Shown piece by piece: positions 7,162-15,189 of a DNA stretch of 60,527 bases (its first letter is position 1; each line of letters opens with the position of its first letter). Made by a program: the position numbers and the translations under genes. The DNA is from Aquidulcibacter paucihalophilus. GTDB taxonomy: Bacteria > Pseudomonadota > Alphaproteobacteria > Caulobacterales > Aquidulcibacteraceae. Under the pieces are notes generated by a model. It did not search any database. It saw only the letters and a program-made list of their open reading frames with translations, and had not been told where the DNA came from. Location of the stretch: positions 1-60,527 of the forward strand of contig NZ_NCSQ01000022.1 of the NCBI RefSeq assembly GCF_002105465.1. Reading direction: 5' to 3'.

Positions 7162-8556
7162 GTGGCGGCGGACGGTTTTCACGCGCAAGATGCATTCTAT
7201 AAGCCGCCCCGGCCTGCACCGATGGGGCCATTGGCCAGTCTGGTCCGTGTGATCCGGCAAGGCGATGGTGATCTATTGAGTCTGATGCCTGCCGATGCCT
7301 ATTTGTTGCCTATGGGGCCACTGGGCTATTCGCGCCGTTCGATCAAGATTGTGAATGATCCGGCTTTGACCAAGCCTATTCTGGCCGATCCCGAAGACAT
7401 TTTTCCTAAGAATGATCTGATGGTTGGTGCGCTGACGCCCTTGGTTGGCGACAGCATGTTTGTGTCGAGCGGCGCGTTATGGCGGCAGCAACGGCGGATG
7501 ATCGATCCGGCCTTTTCCCATATTCGTTTGGCGAAGGCCTTTCCGTCTATGGTCGGCGCTTTGGATGATTTTGAGGCCCGTCTGCAGGCAGCGGCAGCTT
7601 CTGGTCAGGACATGTCGCTAGACCTCGCCATGGGACAGCTAACCGCCGATATTATCTGCCGCACGGTGTTTTCGGCCTCGCTCGCCAATGACACGGCGCG
7701 CGACGTGTTTGAATCCTTCGCCTTTTTTGAGCGCAGTGTGGCCCATGTGGAATTGGTGCGCCTGATCTTTGGCAAACCGTTTGACGAGATACCTCAGCGT
7801 GCCGATGTGTTGGAGGCTTGCGCCCGCATTCGCGGTCATATTGGTCGCCTGCTCGACACGCATTTAGAGGCGGGCGCACAATTTGATGATATTGCCGCCG
7901 CCGTCATAGCCGCGCGCGACCTTGAAACCGACACGCGCTTTAGCCGCGAAGAACTGATCGACCAATTGGGCGTGTTCTTCTTGGCTGGCCATGAAACCAC
8001 CGCCAGCGCGCTGACTTGGGCTTTTTTCATTGCCGCGATGCAACCCGCAGTGGCCGATAAAATCCGTGCCGAAGCGATTGATGTGGCAGGCTCTGGCCCA
8101 ATTGAATTTGAGCATGTGAAGCGGCTCAACTATGCCCGCAATGTCTTTAAAGAGGCTTTGCGCCTCTATCCACCCATTACCTTTATTCCAAGGGTTGCCG
8201 CCCGCGCGACCACAATCGGCACGCAGAAAATCAAGCGCGGCACCATGGTGATGATCGCGCCTTGGGCGGTGCATCGCCATCACTTGTTGTGGTCTAACCC
8301 CGACGTTTTCGACCCTGACCGCTTCTCGCCAGAACGTGAGCATGAGATTATTTCTGGGTCCTATATTCCTTTTGGTGCGGGCCCGCGTGTGTGTGTCGGT
8401 GCAGCTTTTGCGACAACGGAAGCAACCTTGATTCTTGCACGTATCTTGAGAACTTATCGTATTGAGGTGCAAGAGCCCGAACGCGTGCGTCCTGTCGCGC
8501 GTCTGACCACGCGTCCGGCACAAGAAATTAGAATGAAGGTTACACGCCGCGCATGA
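7162..8556 (+). CDS. Cytochrome P450 within the carotenoid cluster
   Basis: A 464-residue soluble-type P450 monooxygenase. Diagnostic parts are in order: I-helix AGHETT (residues 275-280), ExxR motif EALR (331-334), the PERF-like FDPDRF, and the haem loop FGAGPRVCVG (404-413) with axial Cys411. The start is a GTG preceded by GGGG at a suitable distance. Its stop overlaps the start of the next gene (ATP-grasp) as ATGA, and crtB follows, so it is co-transcribed with carotenoid genes. P450s act on carotenoids in some bacteria (ring hydroxylation, CYP175-like), but this cluster makes acyclic carotenoids and shows no cyclase. Terminal hydroxylation or oxidation of the polyene is inferred, not shown. 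No ferredoxin partner is encoded nearby. Confidence 0.93.
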   Translation: MAADGFHAQDAFYKPPRPAPMGPLASLVRVIRQGDGDLLSLMPADAYLLPMGPLGYSRRSIKIVNDPALTKPILADPEDIFPKNDLMVGALTPLVGDSMFVSSGALWRQQRRMIDPAFSHIRLAKAFPSMVGALDDFEARLQAAAASGQDMSLDLAMGQLTADIICRTVFSASLANDTARDVFESFAFFERSVAHVELVRLIFGKPFDEIPQRADVLEACARIRGHIGRLLDTHLEAGAQFDDIAAAVIAARDLETDTRFSREELIDQLGVFFLAGHETTASALTWAFFIAAMQPAVADKIRAEAIDVAGSGPIEFEHVKRLNYARNVFKEALRLYPPITFIPRVAARATTIGTQKIKRGTMVMIAPWAVHRHHLLWSNPDVFDPDRFSPEREHEIISGSYIPFGAGPRVCVGAAFATTEATLILARILRTYRIEVQEPERVRPVARLTTRPAQEIRMKVTRRA

Positions 8557-9707
8557 GCCAAACTGTTTTGATCACCATCGGCCGCTTGCCCAAAGCATTG
8601 GACTTTGCCCGATCCTTTAAGGCGGCGGGTTGGCGCGTTTTGGTAGCCGAGCCGTTTAAGTCGCATTTGACCGGTGCATCCAAGTGCGTTGATCGGTCCT
8701 TTCAAGTGCCTCCGCCCTCTAAGGGCAAAGAGGCCTATCTGGTCGAGCTCTTGCGTCTGATTGAGGACGAAGCAATTGATCTCGTCCTGCCCTTGTCGGA
8801 AGAAACCATGCATGTGGCGCATCTGGCGGGCCGATTGCCCAGCCGAACGCGCCTTTATGCACCCCCGGTCGACCATCTTCTGGCGCTGCATGATAAAGCG
8901 CGCTTTCCATCCCGTGCCCAAGCGCATGGGCTGCCGGTGCCGGCAACGGCCTTAATCGAAACCCCCGAGGCCCAAACCATTGCCAGCCGCCACGACTTTG
9001 TTGTGAAGCCCATTTTCTCATGCTCTGGCCGCGCGGTCAGTCTTCACCCGGCAGGCACGTCATTGATCGGCATTGCAGCGACCTTGACCGAGCCCGCGGT
9101 GGTGCAAGTCCAAGTTAAGGGCAAACAATATAGCACCTTTGCCATCGCCCATGCCGGCAAGGTTCTCGTCAATGTCATCTATCAAGGGGCGGTGATGACC
9201 GGCAGCGTCGCCGTTGCCTTTGAGCGCGTAGAGCTTCCCGCTATCCAGGGCTGGGTAGAGAGCTTCGTTCGCCACGAAAACCATAGTGGCTTTATCTCGT
9301 TTGATTTTTTTGTCGATGAAGCTGGTAAAGCTTGGGCGATTGAATGCAATCCGCGTGTTACAAGTGGCGTGCACTTCATCGAGACAGAGGATTTAGCCCC
9401 CGCTGTTCTGACTCCAGCCACCACGCCAATTCGCTTCAAACAAGCCAAGCTGATGCAGCAATTCTACCCGACCCTGACGGAAGTGCAGGCCGCGATGTTT
9501 AGAGGGCCGCATTATTGGGAGCGGCTGAAAGTGCTGCGTACGGCCAAGGATGTTACCTGGGATGCCCGCGATCCCATGCCCTTTATCACCATGCCGATCA
9601 CCGCTTTTTCGATCATCGCCATGTCGATCCGCCAGCAACAAACCTTTGGCCAAGTCTCTACCCAAGACATTTCTTGGTTCGAGGGTGAGCGGTTGGAGGC
9701 TGCCTGA
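8553..9707 (+). CDS. ATP-grasp ligase within the carotenoid cluster
   Basis: A 384-residue ATP-grasp protein of the carboxylate-amine/thiol ligase superfamily. Visible parts: Rossmann-like N-domain (VLITIGRLPKALDFARSFKAAGW), a LHDKARFPSRAQAHGLPVP block before the ATP-grasp fold, the ATP-binding lysine in FVVKPIFSCSGR (Lys152), and the metal-binding segment AIECNPRVTSG with Glu264 and Asn266. It lacks the biotin carboxylase and carbamoyl phosphate synthase features and is not D-Ala-D-Ala ligase. Such enzymes activate a carboxylate as an acyl phosphate and join it to an amine, thiol or similar nucleophile. It overlaps the P450 stop by four bases and is followed by crtB after 73 bases. A substrate cannot be named; a P450-made carboxylate is one possibility. 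Confidence 0.88.
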   Translation: MSQTVLITIGRLPKALDFARSFKAAGWRVLVAEPFKSHLTGASKCVDRSFQVPPPSKGKEAYLVELLRLIEDEAIDLVLPLSEETMHVAHLAGRLPSRTRLYAPPVDHLLALHDKARFPSRAQAHGLPVPATALIETPEAQTIASRHDFVVKPIFSCSGRAVSLHPAGTSLIGIAATLTEPAVVQVQVKGKQYSTFAIAHAGKVLVNVIYQGAVMTGSVAVAFERVELPAIQGWVESFVRHENHSGFISFDFFVDEAGKAWAIECNPRVTSGVHFIETEDLAPAVLTPATTPIRFKQAKLMQQFYPTLTEVQAAMFRGPHYWERLKVLRTAKDVTWDARDPMPFITMPITAFSIIAMSIRQQQTFGQVSTQDISWFEGERLEAA

Positions 9708-9780
9708 TGCGCGCTTGCCTAGTTTTTCAGTCCATGATTAGCTGCCGCGTGCAGGTCTTGGACCTAAACCAACAGATTGG

Positions 9781-10881
9781 ATGGGCATGCTGAGTTTCGC
9801 AGCCGAGAGTTTGGATATGGCCGGGCCAGCGCCACGTGCGCTGCCCTATGCCACCCCATCTGACCGCGCCGCCTGTCGGGATCTGATCAAAACGGGCTCG
9901 CACTCTTTTTATTCGGCTTCCCTGTTGCTGCCAGAAGCGCTGCGCGAGGCCGCTTATGCCCTCTATGGCTTTTGTCGTTTGTCCGATGATGCGGTTGACG
10001 TGGAAAACGGCCAAGGGGATGCCATTGCCCGGCTGCGGACGCGGTTGGATGGTGTTTATTCAGGTCGCCCCCAAACCGAAGCGGCTGATCGTTGTTTGGC
10101 CGATGTTGTGCGCGCCTATGGTATTCCGCGCGCGGTGTTTGACGCGTTGCTCGAGGGCTTTGAATGGGATGTGGCAGAGCGCACCTATGAGACTTTGGCC
10201 GATGTCGAAGAATATGCCGAGCGGGTTGCAGGTTCAGTCGGGGCTATGATGGCCGCCCTGATGGGGGTGCGCGGTGCTGCCATGGTCGAACGCGCTTGTG
10301 ATCTTGGCGTGGCTATGCAGCTGACCAATATCGCCCGCGATATCGGCGAAGATGCCCGGCAAGCTAGGCTCTATATCCCGCGCAGCTGGTTGCGAGAGGT
10401 CGGGCTCAATCCCGAAGCTTGGCTGGCGCAGCCTCATTTTTCGCCGGCCATTGCTGCGTTGACGGAGCGCTTACTGGCGCGCGCAGATGAGCTTTATCGT
10501 CGGGCAGATCAAGCTATTGCCCGCTTGCCGGCGACAGTTCGGCCCGCCATTTTTGCGGCGCGCTTGCTCTATGCCGAAATTGGCAAAGTCATCCGGGCGC
10601 AAGGCTATGACTCCGTCTCAAAGCGCGCCAGCACCACAGCCGCCCGCAAGGCGTGGCTGGTCGGTGCTGCCATGCAACGGGCAGCACGTCCGGCCCCGAA
10701 GGGTGAATTATCCACTACTCGTGGGGTCGGAAGACCCTTGGTGGCCGCGATTGTTCATTCGCCACCGGGTTTTGGTCCCGCAAATCAGCGCGGGCAGAGC
10801 ATTAAAGACGATCTCAATTGGGTCATTGATCTGTTCTCTGACCTCGAACTGCGTGATCGCACCGGGAGCCGAAGTCGATGA
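9781..10881 (+). CDS. crtB: CrtB, phytoene synthase
   Basis: A 366-residue squalene/phytoene synthase family enzyme that condenses two GGPP molecules head to head to 15-cis-phytoene. The first Asp-rich motif is DDAVD (residues 69-73), the second is DIGED (187-191) in LTNIARDIGEDARQARLYIP; the GFEWDV segment of the family is also present. A second ATG two codons on is equally possible as the start. The C-terminal 60 residues (after AARKAWLVGAAMQ) are longer and less conserved than the core. The gene follows the P450/ATP-grasp pair, and its TGA overlaps the ATG of the small downstream membrane protein. Confidence 0.95.
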   Translation: MGMLSFAAESLDMAGPAPRALPYATPSDRAACRDLIKTGSHSFYSASLLLPEALREAAYALYGFCRLSDDAVDVENGQGDAIARLRTRLDGVYSGRPQTEAADRCLADVVRAYGIPRAVFDALLEGFEWDVAERTYETLADVEEYAERVAGSVGAMMAALMGVRGAAMVERACDLGVAMQLTNIARDIGEDARQARLYIPRSWLREVGLNPEAWLAQPHFSPAIAALTERLLARADELYRRADQAIARLPATVRPAIFAARLLYAEIGKVIRAQGYDSVSKRASTTAARKAWLVGAAMQRAARPAPKGELSTTRGVGRPLVAAIVHSPPGFGPANQRGQSIKDDLNWVIDLFSDLELRDRTGSRSR

Positions 10882-11060
10882 ACCCCAATCTGATGTTCTT
10901 CCTCGAGTTCTTATTGTTCAGTGGCGTATTTTTGGTGTTTGCAATCTGGCAAGTCATCTCGCTTTCGCCCAAGCGGATTGCCGCCGAAGAGGCCAAGAAG
11001 CAGGCTGAAGCCGAGAAGGCGGCGGCTTTAAAAGGTTCGGCGGGGCATCCGGAAGGGTAA
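10878..11060 (+). CDS. Small single-span membrane protein after crtB
   Basis: A 60-residue protein, MNPNLMFFLEFLLFSGVFLVFAIWQVISLSP then a charged, Ala/Glu/Lys-rich tail. One membrane segment (about residues 6-28) with a cytoplasmic helical tail is predicted. It begins inside the crtB stop codon (ATGA), which supports translation by coupling. Its last 33 bases overlap the 3' end of the converging crtC. Small membrane proteins are common in photosynthesis clusters, but I do not recognise this one. Confidence 0.7.
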   Translation: MNPNLMFFLEFLLFSGVFLVFAIWQVISLSPKRIAAEEAKKQAEAEKAAALKGSAGHPEG

Positions 11061-11990
11061 CATCGCCCGCACAATTGGCATTTTCAACCGATCCAGATCC
11101 AAGGTCTCGTGCATCATCAGAACTTTCTCGCCCTCAAGCCGGCTGTCGAGGGCGGATCGCGCATAGAAAGGGGTATCCTCGAGGGTTTTAATCACGCGTG
11201 CCGGCTCTGGCCCGTCTGACCAGGCTTCACGATCTATCCCCCAAAATGTTCGGCGCAAACGTCGTTGTGCGGTCGGTTCGGTTTCTGAAATGCTGCCATC
11301 ATGCGTCACCTTCAAACATGTGCCCTTGCGGGGCCCTGCTCGATTGGTGACATCATAGAATAGCCGTAAGTCCTCGCCGCGATGGGCCCGTCCCCAGTGC
11401 CAATCGACAAAGGCTCTCTCGAGGGGTTCCTGCCCAGAATTGGTGTCAAAATAACCATCGCCGGACCAAGACAGGTTTGGGCTATCGAATTTCAGTTCGA
11501 CCCGAGCCCGTGGCGCCAAGGGGCGCCACTGATGGCGACCGTTGAGGTCGAGATCAAAACAGGCTTCAGTCTCTACTTCTGGGATCAGCCGAATCCGGCC
11601 CTTCAAGCGGGAGGGAATGGGCACGCAAACTTCAAAGATATCCGCCACCAATTCACCACCCGTATAATGCAAGGAACTTGGGCCGACGGAGAAATGGTGG
11701 GCACGCCGATCTAATTGATCTGCCCGCCGTTCGGTCATCGCCCATCGGCCGCCTGCACCATCCAAACGGTACAGGGCCACATTGATCGCGCAATGGTCAA
11801 AAGGGTTTTTCCACTTCGACCAAGCATAATAGGGGGAAAACACACTTCCGATGAAAGCAATAAGCGTCACGCCATACTTGCCATCATCGCTGACCGCATC
11901 CAGATACCACCAAATATAGCTGCCATCCCCGCCCACCGGCGCGGTAAAATTGGGGCCCTTTAGGCTTTGATTGGGAGAAAGCTGCACCAT
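11028..11990 (-). CDS. crtC: CrtC, acyclic carotenoid 1,2-hydratase
   Basis: A 320-residue hydratase that adds water across the C-1,2 double bond of acyclic carotenoids (neurosporene, lycopene or derivatives). The family block GPNFTAPVGGDGSYIWWYLDAVSDDGKYGVTLIAFIGSVFSPYYAW is clear. The frame stays open far upstream, but that part lies antisense to crtE and is Pro/Arg/His-rich; the ATG at MVQLSPNQSLKGPNF is the natural start. The gene diverges from crtE and converges on the small membrane protein after crtB, overlapping it by 33 bases. With CrtD and CrtF it makes methoxylated acyclic carotenoids. Confidence 0.93.
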   Translation of the reverse strand: MVQLSPNQSLKGPNFTAPVGGDGSYIWWYLDAVSDDGKYGVTLIAFIGSVFSPYYAWSKWKNPFDHCAINVALYRLDGAGGRWAMTERRADQLDRRAHHFSVGPSSLHYTGGELVADIFEVCVPIPSRLKGRIRLIPEVETEACFDLDLNGRHQWRPLAPRARVELKFDSPNLSWSGDGYFDTNSGQEPLERAFVDWHWGRAHRGEDLRLFYDVTNRAGPRKGTCLKVTHDGSISETEPTAQRRLRRTFWGIDREAWSDGPEPARVIKTLEDTPFYARSALDSRLEGEKVLMMHETLDLDRLKMPIVRAMLPFRMPRRTF

Positions 11991-12048
11991 TGAGACGTCA
12001 GTTCCATGTAAAACCGTCAAAAAGTCAATTGACCTAGACGCTAACCTG

Positions 12049-12066
12049 TGTCCAAATCCTATGACA
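12049..12066. promoter_or_regulatory. PpsR/CrtJ-type site in crtC/crtE divergent region
   Basis: TGTCCAAATCCTATGACA is an exact TGT-N12-ACA match, 22 bases before the crtE ATG, in the 98-base gap between divergent crtC and crtE. It shares YGTCCAA with the crtI and second bchC sites. Nearby GTCAATTGAC (12024-12033) is a separate perfect palindrome that ends in a TTGAC -35-like box. Confidence 0.55.
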
Positions 12067-12088
12067 GATTGAGGTTGGAGAGCGAGAT

Positions 12089-12958
12089 ATGTCGCATACA
12101 GCACGGATTGAGCGGGCATTGGAAGCCGCCGTGGCCATGGCGCAGGCGGATGATGCAGCGCCCGGATTGGCTGCCGCTCTGCGCTATGCGGTTTTTCCGG
12201 GCGGCGCGCGTGTCCGCCCGCAGCTTTGCTTAGCCGTCTCTGCTGCCTGTGGTGGGGCCAATCCGGAACTGGCTGATGCGGCGGCTGCTTCGATTGAACT
12301 CTTGCATTGCGCCTCCTTGGTTCATGACGATTTGCCTTGTTTCGATGATGCCGATTTGCGGCGGGGTAAGCCAACGGTGCATGCAAAGTTTGGCGTGCCC
12401 TTGGCCCTTTTGACAGGCGATGCCCTGATCGTCATGGCGTTTGATGTCTTGGCGCGTGCCGGCGCGCAGGACCCTGCAAGGCTACCTGGCTTGATTTCCT
12501 GCATCGCACGCGGCGTTGGTGCGCCCTATGGAATTGTGGCCGGACAAGCTTGGGAGTGTGAGGCGTCCGCACCGGTTGACGCCTATCATCAGGCCAAAAC
12601 GGGTGCGCTCTTTGTTGCCGCAACGACCGCAGGCGCTTTGGCCGCGGGTGCAGACCCCACGCCGTGGCGGGCTCTGGGCGAAGGATTGGGTGCAGCTTAT
12701 CAAGTTGCGGATGATCTCTTAGATGCTTTGGGAGATTGCGAAGAGTCGGGCAAAACCAGTGGTCGTGACCATGCTCTTCAACGGCCAAGTGCGGTGACCG
12801 CTTTGGGTGTGCAAGGCGCAGTGGCCTTGCTGGAATCGCATTTGGATCGGGCGGCCCACTCCATTCCAGATTGTGCCGGGGCGAAAGCCTTGCGCGAAAC
12901 GGTGCGGGTTCAGGCGACACGATTGGTGCCAAAGCAACTTGCCCGCAGTGCCGCCTAG
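12089..12958 (+). CDS. crtE: CrtE, geranylgeranyl diphosphate synthase
   Basis: A 289-residue trans-isoprenyl diphosphate synthase producing GGPP for carotenoids and for the bacteriochlorophyll tail. The first Asp-rich motif is DDLPCFD (residues 80-86, DDxxxxD type usual for bacterial enzymes) in LVHDDLPCFDDADLRRGKPT; the second is DDLLD (208-212). GAP..AYQ and the K-T-G-A-L-F segment are also present. The start ATG has GGTTGGAGAGCGAG upstream as ribosome site. It is the first gene of the rightward superoperon and is followed by crtF six bases after its stop. Confidence 0.95.
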   Translation: MSHTARIERALEAAVAMAQADDAAPGLAAALRYAVFPGGARVRPQLCLAVSAACGGANPELADAAAASIELLHCASLVHDDLPCFDDADLRRGKPTVHAKFGVPLALLTGDALIVMAFDVLARAGAQDPARLPGLISCIARGVGAPYGIVAGQAWECEASAPVDAYHQAKTGALFVAATTAGALAAGADPTPWRALGEGLGAAYQVADDLLDALGDCEESGKTSGRDHALQRPSAVTALGVQGAVALLESHLDRAAHSIPDCAGAKALRETVRVQATRLVPKQLARSAA

Positions 12959-12964
12959 ATTTCC

Positions 12965-14083
12965 ATGATCCCGCGTTCTTGGCTTGATGCTTGGACGGCT
13001 TGGCGCAATCGCTTGGTTTCCAGTCCAAGCTTCCAGCGTTGGGCTGCCGGCTTTTTCCTGACCCGACCGATTGCCCACACAAGCGCGGATCGATTGTTTG
13101 GTCTCGTGGCAGGGTTTGTCTATTCTCAAGTTTTATTGGCATGTGTGCAATTGCGCTTGCCGGAACTCTTGTCGGATGGTCCCAAAACCACACAAGCCTT
13201 GGCCGAGGCGATGGACTTGCCGCTTGTGTCTGCCGCGCGGCTTCTGACCGCTGCTCAATCGCTTGATTTGGTGGAATTGGCTGGGGCGGATCGGTATGCC
13301 TTGGGCATGCAGGGGGCCGCCCTTCTTGGCAATGCAGGGCTGGGCGACATGATCCGCCATCATGCCTTGTTTTATGCCGACCTTGCCGATCCCGTGGCGC
13401 TCTTGAAGCAGGGCGGTGGTCAAGGACAGCTGGCATCCTTCTGGCCTTATGCGGCCTATGATCGGCCCGATCAAACAGAAGCGGCAGCTATTTCCCCTTA
13501 TTCGGCCCTGATGGGGGCCACCCAACCGATGATTGCCAGCGATATTTTGGATGCCTATCCACTTACAGGACATCAGGTCTTGATGGATGTCGGAGGAGGC
13601 GAGGGGGCCTTTGCTGCGGCTGCAGCTCGCCACGCGCCCCACCTGAACGTGCGCGTGTTTGACTTGCCCGCCGTGGCCGACCGGGCGCGTGCTGCATTTG
13701 AAGCCAGTCAGCTTACCCATCGGGCTCAAGCGCTTGGCGGCAATTTTCTTGATGGCGTTTTGCCCAAGGGGGCAGACATCATCTCTTTGGTGCGAATCCT
13801 GCACGACCATGATGAGCCAACCGTCATGAAACTCTTGCGTGCGGCCCATACTGCCTTGCCTGCCAACGGCGTCTTGATGATTGCCGAGCCTATGTCAGGC
13901 TTTCCCGCGCGGGATCCAATGGCCGAGGCCTATTTCGGCTTTTATTTGATGGCCATGGGACGCGGCAAAGCCCGTACTCCTGCCGAGATTAGCGCGATGG
14001 CACGTGCGGCTGGCTTTAGCCGCATCGTGAACAAACCAACCAGAACCCCCATGCTGGTCCGTGTTTTAATTGCCTATCCCTAA
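12965..14083 (+). CDS. crtF: CrtF, hydroxyneurosporene O-methyltransferase
   Basis: A 372-residue SAM-dependent O-methyltransferase that methylates the C-1 hydroxyl made by CrtC. The N-terminal half is the helical dimerisation/winged-helix part found in plant-like O-methyltransferases; the SAM site is DVGGGEG (residues 208-214), followed by VRVFDLPAV and ISLVRILHDHDEP, with the His-Asp pair typical of this family. It lies directly after crtE, as in the classical crtEF-bchCXYZ-puf superoperon, which decides the name over other O-methyltransferases. Confidence 0.93.
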   Translation: MIPRSWLDAWTAWRNRLVSSPSFQRWAAGFFLTRPIAHTSADRLFGLVAGFVYSQVLLACVQLRLPELLSDGPKTTQALAEAMDLPLVSAARLLTAAQSLDLVELAGADRYALGMQGAALLGNAGLGDMIRHHALFYADLADPVALLKQGGGQGQLASFWPYAAYDRPDQTEAAAISPYSALMGATQPMIASDILDAYPLTGHQVLMDVGGGEGAFAAAAARHAPHLNVRVFDLPAVADRARAAFEASQLTHRAQALGGNFLDGVLPKGADIISLVRILHDHDEPTVMKLLRAAHTALPANGVLMIAEPMSGFPARDPMAEAYFGFYLMAMGRGKARTPAEISAMARAAGFSRIVNKPTRTPMLVRVLIAYP

Positions 14084-14158
14084 GTCGATCCGGCCAAAAG
14101 CCCCGATAAATCGGCCATTTTGCCAAAAAACTTTCCCTCAGTGATCGTTACGATTCTG

Positions 14159-14202
14159 CGTCAGTTTGAATTGACATATCTAATCGTCCAATTAGAGTGA
14201 CA
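14159..14202. promoter_or_regulatory. Tandem PpsR/CrtJ-like sites and promoter of bchC
   Basis: Two dyads, CGTCAGTTTGAATTGACA (14159-14176) and CGTCCAATTAGAGTGACA (14185-14202), are separated by exactly 8 bases. In Rhodobacter capsulatus the bchC promoter also has two CrtJ palindromes with 8-bp spacing that span the -35 and -10 boxes and bind cooperatively. Here TTGACA (14171-14176) is a full -35 match, and TAGAGT (14193-14198) a 4/6 -10 match after 16 bases, so both boxes lie inside the dyads. Each dyad has C for T at its first position. Confidence 0.65.
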
Positions 14203-14244
14203 CCTTGGAAGAGTGGGTGTGGCTGCTGCATTCACGAAGGAAGT

Positions 14245-15189
14245 ATGGGCATGGAAACTTTGGCCGTTGTTCTGGAGGCACCCGAGAAACTCTCGCTGAA
14301 AACGCTTGAGCTTAAGGATGCTGGCCGCGACGACGTCATTGTGGATGTTCACTTTAGCGGCATTAGCACGGGTACCGAACGTCTGTTGTGGAGCGGGCGG
14401 ATGCCGCCATTTCCGGGCATGGGGTATCCGCTCGTTCCGGGTTATGAATCTGTTGGCCGCGTGTTGGACGCTGGTGATGATGCGAAAGACCGCATTGGTC
14501 AGACGGTCTTCATTCCCGGTTCGACGGGCTTCATCGGTGCCCGCGGTTTGTTTGGCGGCGCGGCTCAGCGTCTGGTTGCACCCAGTACGCGAGTCATTCC
14601 GATTGAGGAGAATTTGGCCAGCCGCGGTGTGCTGATCGCCTTAGCGGCAACAGCCCGCCATGCGATTGCCGACGGTGCGCTTCCCCCCGAATTGATCATT
14701 GGACACGGCGTCTTGGGCCGTCTTTTGGCCCGTATCGTGGTGGCAGAGGGATATCCTGCCCCCGTGGTTTGGGAGACCAACCCCCACCGGCATGCTGGGG
14801 CTATCGGTTATGGCGTTTGTGATCCGTCTGATGATGATCGTCGTGATTATCGCGTCATCCTAGACGCCAGCGGTGCTGGCACTCTGATTGATAGCTGGAT
14901 CGGGCGCTTGGCCCGTGGGGGCGAGATTGTTTTGGCTGGCTTCTACGACCAGCCCATCAGCTTTGCCTTCCCCCCAGCCTTTATGCGCGAAGCACGTATC
15001 CGCATCGCCGCTGAATGGACCCCGGCCGATCTGGCCGCGACGTTAGAGCTCGTCGCTGATGGCCGTCTTTCCTTGGACGATCTCATCACCCACGAAGTCG
15101 AAGCCCAAGGTGCCGCCGGTGCCTACAGGACAGCATTTACCGATGCTGCCTGCCTAAAAATGATCCTGGACTGGAGAGGCTGCGCATGA
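14245..15189 (+). CDS. bchC: BchC, 3-hydroxyethyl bacteriochlorophyllide a dehydrogenase
   Basis: A 314-residue medium-chain dehydrogenase that oxidises the C-3 hydroxyethyl group of the bacteriochlorophyllide to the acetyl group. Typical BchC segments are [37 protein letters not shown] and [14 protein letters not shown], the latter being the dinucleotide-binding turn. The start is the ATG after GAAGGAAG; another ATG two codons later is possible, and the longer open frame would run through the repressor sites. The stop overlaps the bchX start (ATGA). Confidence 0.95.
   Translation: MGMETLAVVLEAPEKLSLKTLELKDAGRDDVIVDVHFSGISTGTERLLWSGRMPPFPGMGYPLVPGYESVGRVLDAGDDAKDRIGQTVFIPGSTGFIGARGLFGGAAQRLVAPSTRVIPIEENLASRGVLIALAATARHAIADGALPPELIIGHGVLGRLLARIVVAEGYPAPVVWETNPHRHAGAIGYGVCDPSDDDRRDYRVILDASGAGTLIDSWIGRLARGGEIVLAGFYDQPISFAFPPAFMREARIRIAAEWTPADLAATLELVADGRLSLDDLITHEVEAQGAAGAYRTAFTDAACLKMILDWRGCA

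Noticed and set aside
12015..12034. CGTCAA...TTGACC dyad before crtE as a second PpsR site
   Set aside because: The half-sites are two bases too far apart for the YGT-N12-ACA spacing; only the inner GTCAATTGAC palindrome is perfect.
11991..12386. Upstream extension of crtC
   Set aside because: Lies antisense to crtE, is Pro/Arg/His-rich and unlike CrtC; the ATG at 11990 is the natural start.
12432..13436. Long minus-strand open frame (334 residues) opposite crtE/crtF
   Set aside because: Pro/Arg/His-rich translation, antisense to two clear genes; a product of codon bias on the coding strand.
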